Assembly: GCA_937898895.1 (NCBI GenBank)
Contig: CALDKL010000339.1
Location: forward strand, 1 to 7,731
Source: an uncultured Verrucomicrobiae bacterium
GTDB taxonomy: Bacteria; Verrucomicrobiota; Verrucomicrobiia; Verrucomicrobiales; DEV007
DNA length: 7,731 nucleotides
Direction: 5' to 3'
Shown here: positions 5,862-7,731 of the stretch, in pieces
Layout of the letters: each line of letters opens with the position of its first letter
Numbering within the stretch: position 1 is the first letter of the stretch
Translations under genes and position numbers: made by a program
The notes under the pieces: model-generated
Told to the model about the DNA's origin: nothing
The model's database searches: none
What the model saw: the letters and a program-made list of their open reading frames with translations, nothing else

Positions 5862-7378
5862 CAATGCTCGATGGTTTCCTCCTTTGGTTCCGGCAGCCAG
5901 AAGGAGAGAATCACGCCGATGAGGGCGTATCCTCCCGCAACGATGGCCCCATTCCTGGCGAGGGCGTCGACCGACTGGCCCGCCGACAGCGTCAGGGTGA
6001 GGTAGGCGGCGGCGGTGCCGAAAATGCGACCGCCGATATTTGCGGCAAAACTTTCTCCGGTTCCGCGGAGATGCACGGGGAACACGAGCGGGATGTAATT
6101 CCCCCAGAAGCTGAACTGGGCCACGACAAGAAGGCCGCAGAGGAAAATACCCCACTTGATCATGCCGAGACTGCCTTCTGCTTCCAGCGATCCGGCGACC
6201 CAGTAGAAGAAGACGGGCACAAAGAGCATCGCCGGGATGAGGAAGAGCCGCAGCATGGTCCGGCGGCTCACGATGTAGACCGCGAGGAATGCGAAGAGGA
6301 CACGCCCAATGAGGCCGCCGATCTCCTGCCATTTGGTAACACCCGAGGTTTGCTTGTCGCTCGCGTTGCCGGCAGCCTGTTTTCCGATGCGGGTCAGGAC
6401 TGGGGCAGCGGGCGCAGGCTCACCCTTGGCCTTGGCCGCCTCGATCGCGGCCGTTTTGGCAGATTCTTCGGCCTTGGCCGCGATCGCCTTGATCTCGACG
6501 TGCCCCCTCGGCCACGCGAGAATCTGGGGCAGTTGCTGGATCGCGCCAAAGGCGATGCCGTAGCTGGCCGCAAAGAGAACGGTGGTGACGAGGGTGGTGC
6601 GGGCCAGTTCGGGGCTGAACAGTTCGCGGATACTGGGTCGCTTCAGTTTGCCCTCGGCTTTCTTCCTCGCCCAGGCCGGGGATTCGGGCAGGAAGGGACG
6701 GATGAGGATCAGCGGGATCGCCGGAATGACCCCCGAAATGAGAGTGTAGCGCCACGCTTCGTGCCCTCCGTGGATCGCGGGGAAGCTGCTGGCATAGGTT
6801 GCTGCATAGTAATTCGCAAGTGCGATGAGGAGACCGCCGATGGAGGAGAACGCCTGGGTGTAGCCGAGCACCTTCTCCCGCTGCTTCGCTTCGGGGAAAA
6901 GTTCGGCGAGCCAGGCGACGGCCGCGACAAACTCCACGCATACCCCGATGAAGACGAGGCAGCGGAAGAACAGCAATTGCGGCAGCGTCTCCGCAAAGGA
7001 TCCTGCGGCGAAGGCGGCAAAGGCATAGAGGAGAATCGAGAAGGTGAGGACACGACGGCGGCCCAGCTTGTCGGTAAGATACCCTCCGAGCAGACCAAAG
7101 ATCCCCCCCGCGATGGCGGGCACAAAAAAGAGCGTGCGGGCCCATTCCACATACATTTTCCCGCCGGGAGCCCACAGGGCATTGGCATCAGCCGGGGCCA
7201 TGCCGCCGGAGATCAGATCCTGCACGAGCGGAGCGCTCAGAGAGGCGATCATCGGTTTGATGATCAGCGGCAGCATGAGCAGCTCGTAGATGTCGAAAGC
7301 GAAGCCGATTGCGGCGATGATACAGATGAGCCAGCGGGTGAGGCCCATCCCGGAAGCGGGGGAGAGGTTCGCGTTCAA
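5861..7378 (-). CDS. MFS transporter with long Ala/Lys-rich TM7-TM8 loop
   Basis: A 12-helix major facilitator transporter of 505 residues in the inner membrane, likely a proton-coupled solute carrier; the substrate is not known. Helix 1 contains 'IGFAFDIYELL'. Motif A is complete after helix 2 as 'GGYLTDKLGRRR' (98-109). 'PESPAW' (231-236) after helix 6 and 'HLRGTGES' (436-443) in the second half are typical of the sugar-porter and metabolite-porter branches. The loop between helix 7 (about 262-283) and helix 8 (about 352-372) is some 65 residues long, with an Ala/Lys/Glu-rich helix-like stretch at 296-318. This is far longer than usual for that loop. The reported start is TTG (7376-7378), with no ribosome-binding site and a stop shortly upstream. 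An ATG ten codons further in (7346-7348) is an equally plausible start and leaves all helices intact. It lies 99 bases downstream of the PGPGW-type gene and 179 bases upstream of dedA, all on the same strand. Confidence 0.9.
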   Translation of the reverse strand: MNANLSPASGMGLTRWLICIIAAIGFAFDIYELLMLPLIIKPMIASLSAPLVQDLISGGMAPADANALWAPGGKMYVEWARTLFFVPAIAGGIFGLLGGYLTDKLGRRRVLTFSILLYAFAAFAAGSFAETLPQLLFFRCLVFIGVCVEFVAAVAWLAELFPEAKQREKVLGYTQAFSSIGGLLIALANYYAATYASSFPAIHGGHEAWRYTLISGVIPAIPLILIRPFLPESPAWARKKAEGKLKRPSIRELFSPELARTTLVTTVLFAASYGIAFGAIQQLPQILAWPRGHVEIKAIAAKAEESAKTAAIEAAKAKGEPAPAAPVLTRIGKQAAGNASDKQTSGVTKWQEIGGLIGRVLFAFLAVYIVSRRTMLRLFLIPAMLFVPVFFYWVAGSLEAEGSLGMIKWGIFLCGLLVVAQFSFWGNYIPLVFPVHLRGTGESFAANIGGRIFGTAAAYLTLTLSAGQSVDALARNGAIVAGGYALIGVILSFWLPEPKEETIEH

Positions 7379-7387
7379 GGTGAGGCG

Positions 7388-7415
7388 AGTCTACCTGCAT
7401 CACCGGGAGCGGCAA
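7388..7415 (-). promoter_or_regulatory. Weak candidate promoter for the MFS gene
   Basis: On the minus strand, TTGCCG (7410-7415) and TAGACT (7388-7393) each match the sigma70 boxes at four of six positions, with a 16-base spacer. Only nine bases separate the -10 box from the TTG codon. If real, it would favour translation from the ATG at 7348. A chance match cannot be excluded. Confidence 0.18.
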
Positions 7416-7449
7416 CGAAAAAGGAGGGACGCGGACGCGGGATCGCAGG

Positions 7450-7470
7450 CGGCGAGACCGCAAGTCGCCG
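7450..7470 (-). terminator. Possible weak terminator hairpin after the PGPGW-type gene
   Basis: CGGCGA (7450-7455) pairs with TCGCCG (7465-7470) around a nine-base loop, just downstream of the stop of the minus-strand gene ending at 7478. The nearest T-run on the minus strand (complement of 7418-7422) lies about 27 bases further on, too far for a classic intrinsic terminator. Confidence 0.2.
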
Positions 7471-7477
7471 GATGGGC

Positions 7478-7731
7478 TCAGGACTCGGGCAGTTCGAGGG
7501 GGCGACGCCCCGCGCGACGGCGCATCCAGTCAATGGCCCGGTGCACCGGTTTTCGTTTCACGAGCCAGACCTCGAAGCGTCGTTTCCCGGGGAAATTCAG
7601 GAGAAGAATGCCGACCACCAGGGTGAGGATGCCCTGGCCCGGGGTCACCAACATGATGAGCCCTCCGATCACGAGGACGGCTCCGAGCACGTTTTTGAGC
7701 ACCAGGAGCATGACACGGGTGACGGGATGGC
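7478..7731 (-). CDS. PGPGW-type small transmembrane protein (5' end probably outside window)
   Basis: From the ATG at 7711 the protein is 77 residues. It has a hydrophobic segment (about 5-22), a turn 'VTPGQG' (22-27), a second hydrophobic segment (about 28-40), then a basic cytoplasmic tail starting 'FPGKRR' and ending in an Arg-rich amphipathic stretch. This matches the PGPGW putative transmembrane family (PF09656), whose core is two helices around a PGPGW-like turn; here the motif reads TPGQG. The function of the family is unknown. The frame stays open upstream of the ATG to the window edge (HPVTRV before Met), and no ribosome-binding site precedes the ATG. The real start is therefore probably beyond the window, and I list the feature to the edge as partial. 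If the ATG at 7711 is used, the gene is complete. Confidence 0.75.
   Translation of the reverse strand, partial: HPVTRVMLLVLKNVLGAVLVIGGLIMLVTPGQGILTLVVGILLLNFPGKRRFEVWLVKRKPVHRAIDWMRRRAGRRPLELPES

Noticed and set aside
6420..7175. Minus-strand open frame of 251 codons inside the MFS gene
   Set aside because: Alternative frame of the transporter; Arg/His/Pro-rich product typical of frame shadows.

Overview
This looks like an ordinary chromosomal segment of a GC-rich Gram-negative bacterium. Six protein genes are well supported, and a seventh is cut by the right edge. The lineage cannot be fixed from the sequence alone. The style of the MFS transporter, the octad-repeat surface-type protein and the general lack of Shine-Dalgarno sequences remind me of Verrucomicrobiota or Planctomycetota. 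That is recollection and inference, not a computed result. I see no tRNA, rRNA, insertion sequence, CRISPR array, integrase or phage gene.

Layout, left to right. Positions 1-1878 (+) hold the 3' part of a gene for a large, probably exported protein. It has DUF11-like beta-sandwich regions followed by a glycine-rich tail of eight-residue repeats (IVAGGGGN and variants), and the last repeat ends at the stop codon. A 217-base gap with no supported gene separates it from a convergent gene at 2096-2614 (-) for a small membrane protein with two membrane segments and a bacterial PH (bPH2) domain. A 167-base divergent intergenic region with a clear inverted repeat follows. Next is a likely two-gene operon (+): an enolase-superfamily dipeptide epimerase (2782-3765), then after 11 bases an M20 metallopeptidase (3777-4967). 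A convergent DedA membrane protein (4992-5681, -) comes next, then an MFS transporter (5861-7378, -) with an unusual alanine-rich loop insertion. The last gene is a PGPGW-type small membrane protein (7478 to the window edge, -).

How the genes work together: the epimerase and peptidase make a coherent pair for dipeptide use. The epimerase would convert a D-residue-containing dipeptide, such as murein-derived L-Ala-D-Glu, to the L,L form, and the M20 enzyme would hydrolyse it. The MFS transporter could import a small organic solute, but no direct link to the pair is visible. The DedA, bPH2 and PGPGW proteins are membrane housekeeping-type genes.

The most unusual item is the repeat tail of the first protein. 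Glycine-only octads and DGA-type octads appear to be variants of one eight-residue pattern, and part of the array is an exact 48-base duplication. No intergenic gap exceeds 300 bases; the largest are 217, 179 and 167 bases.
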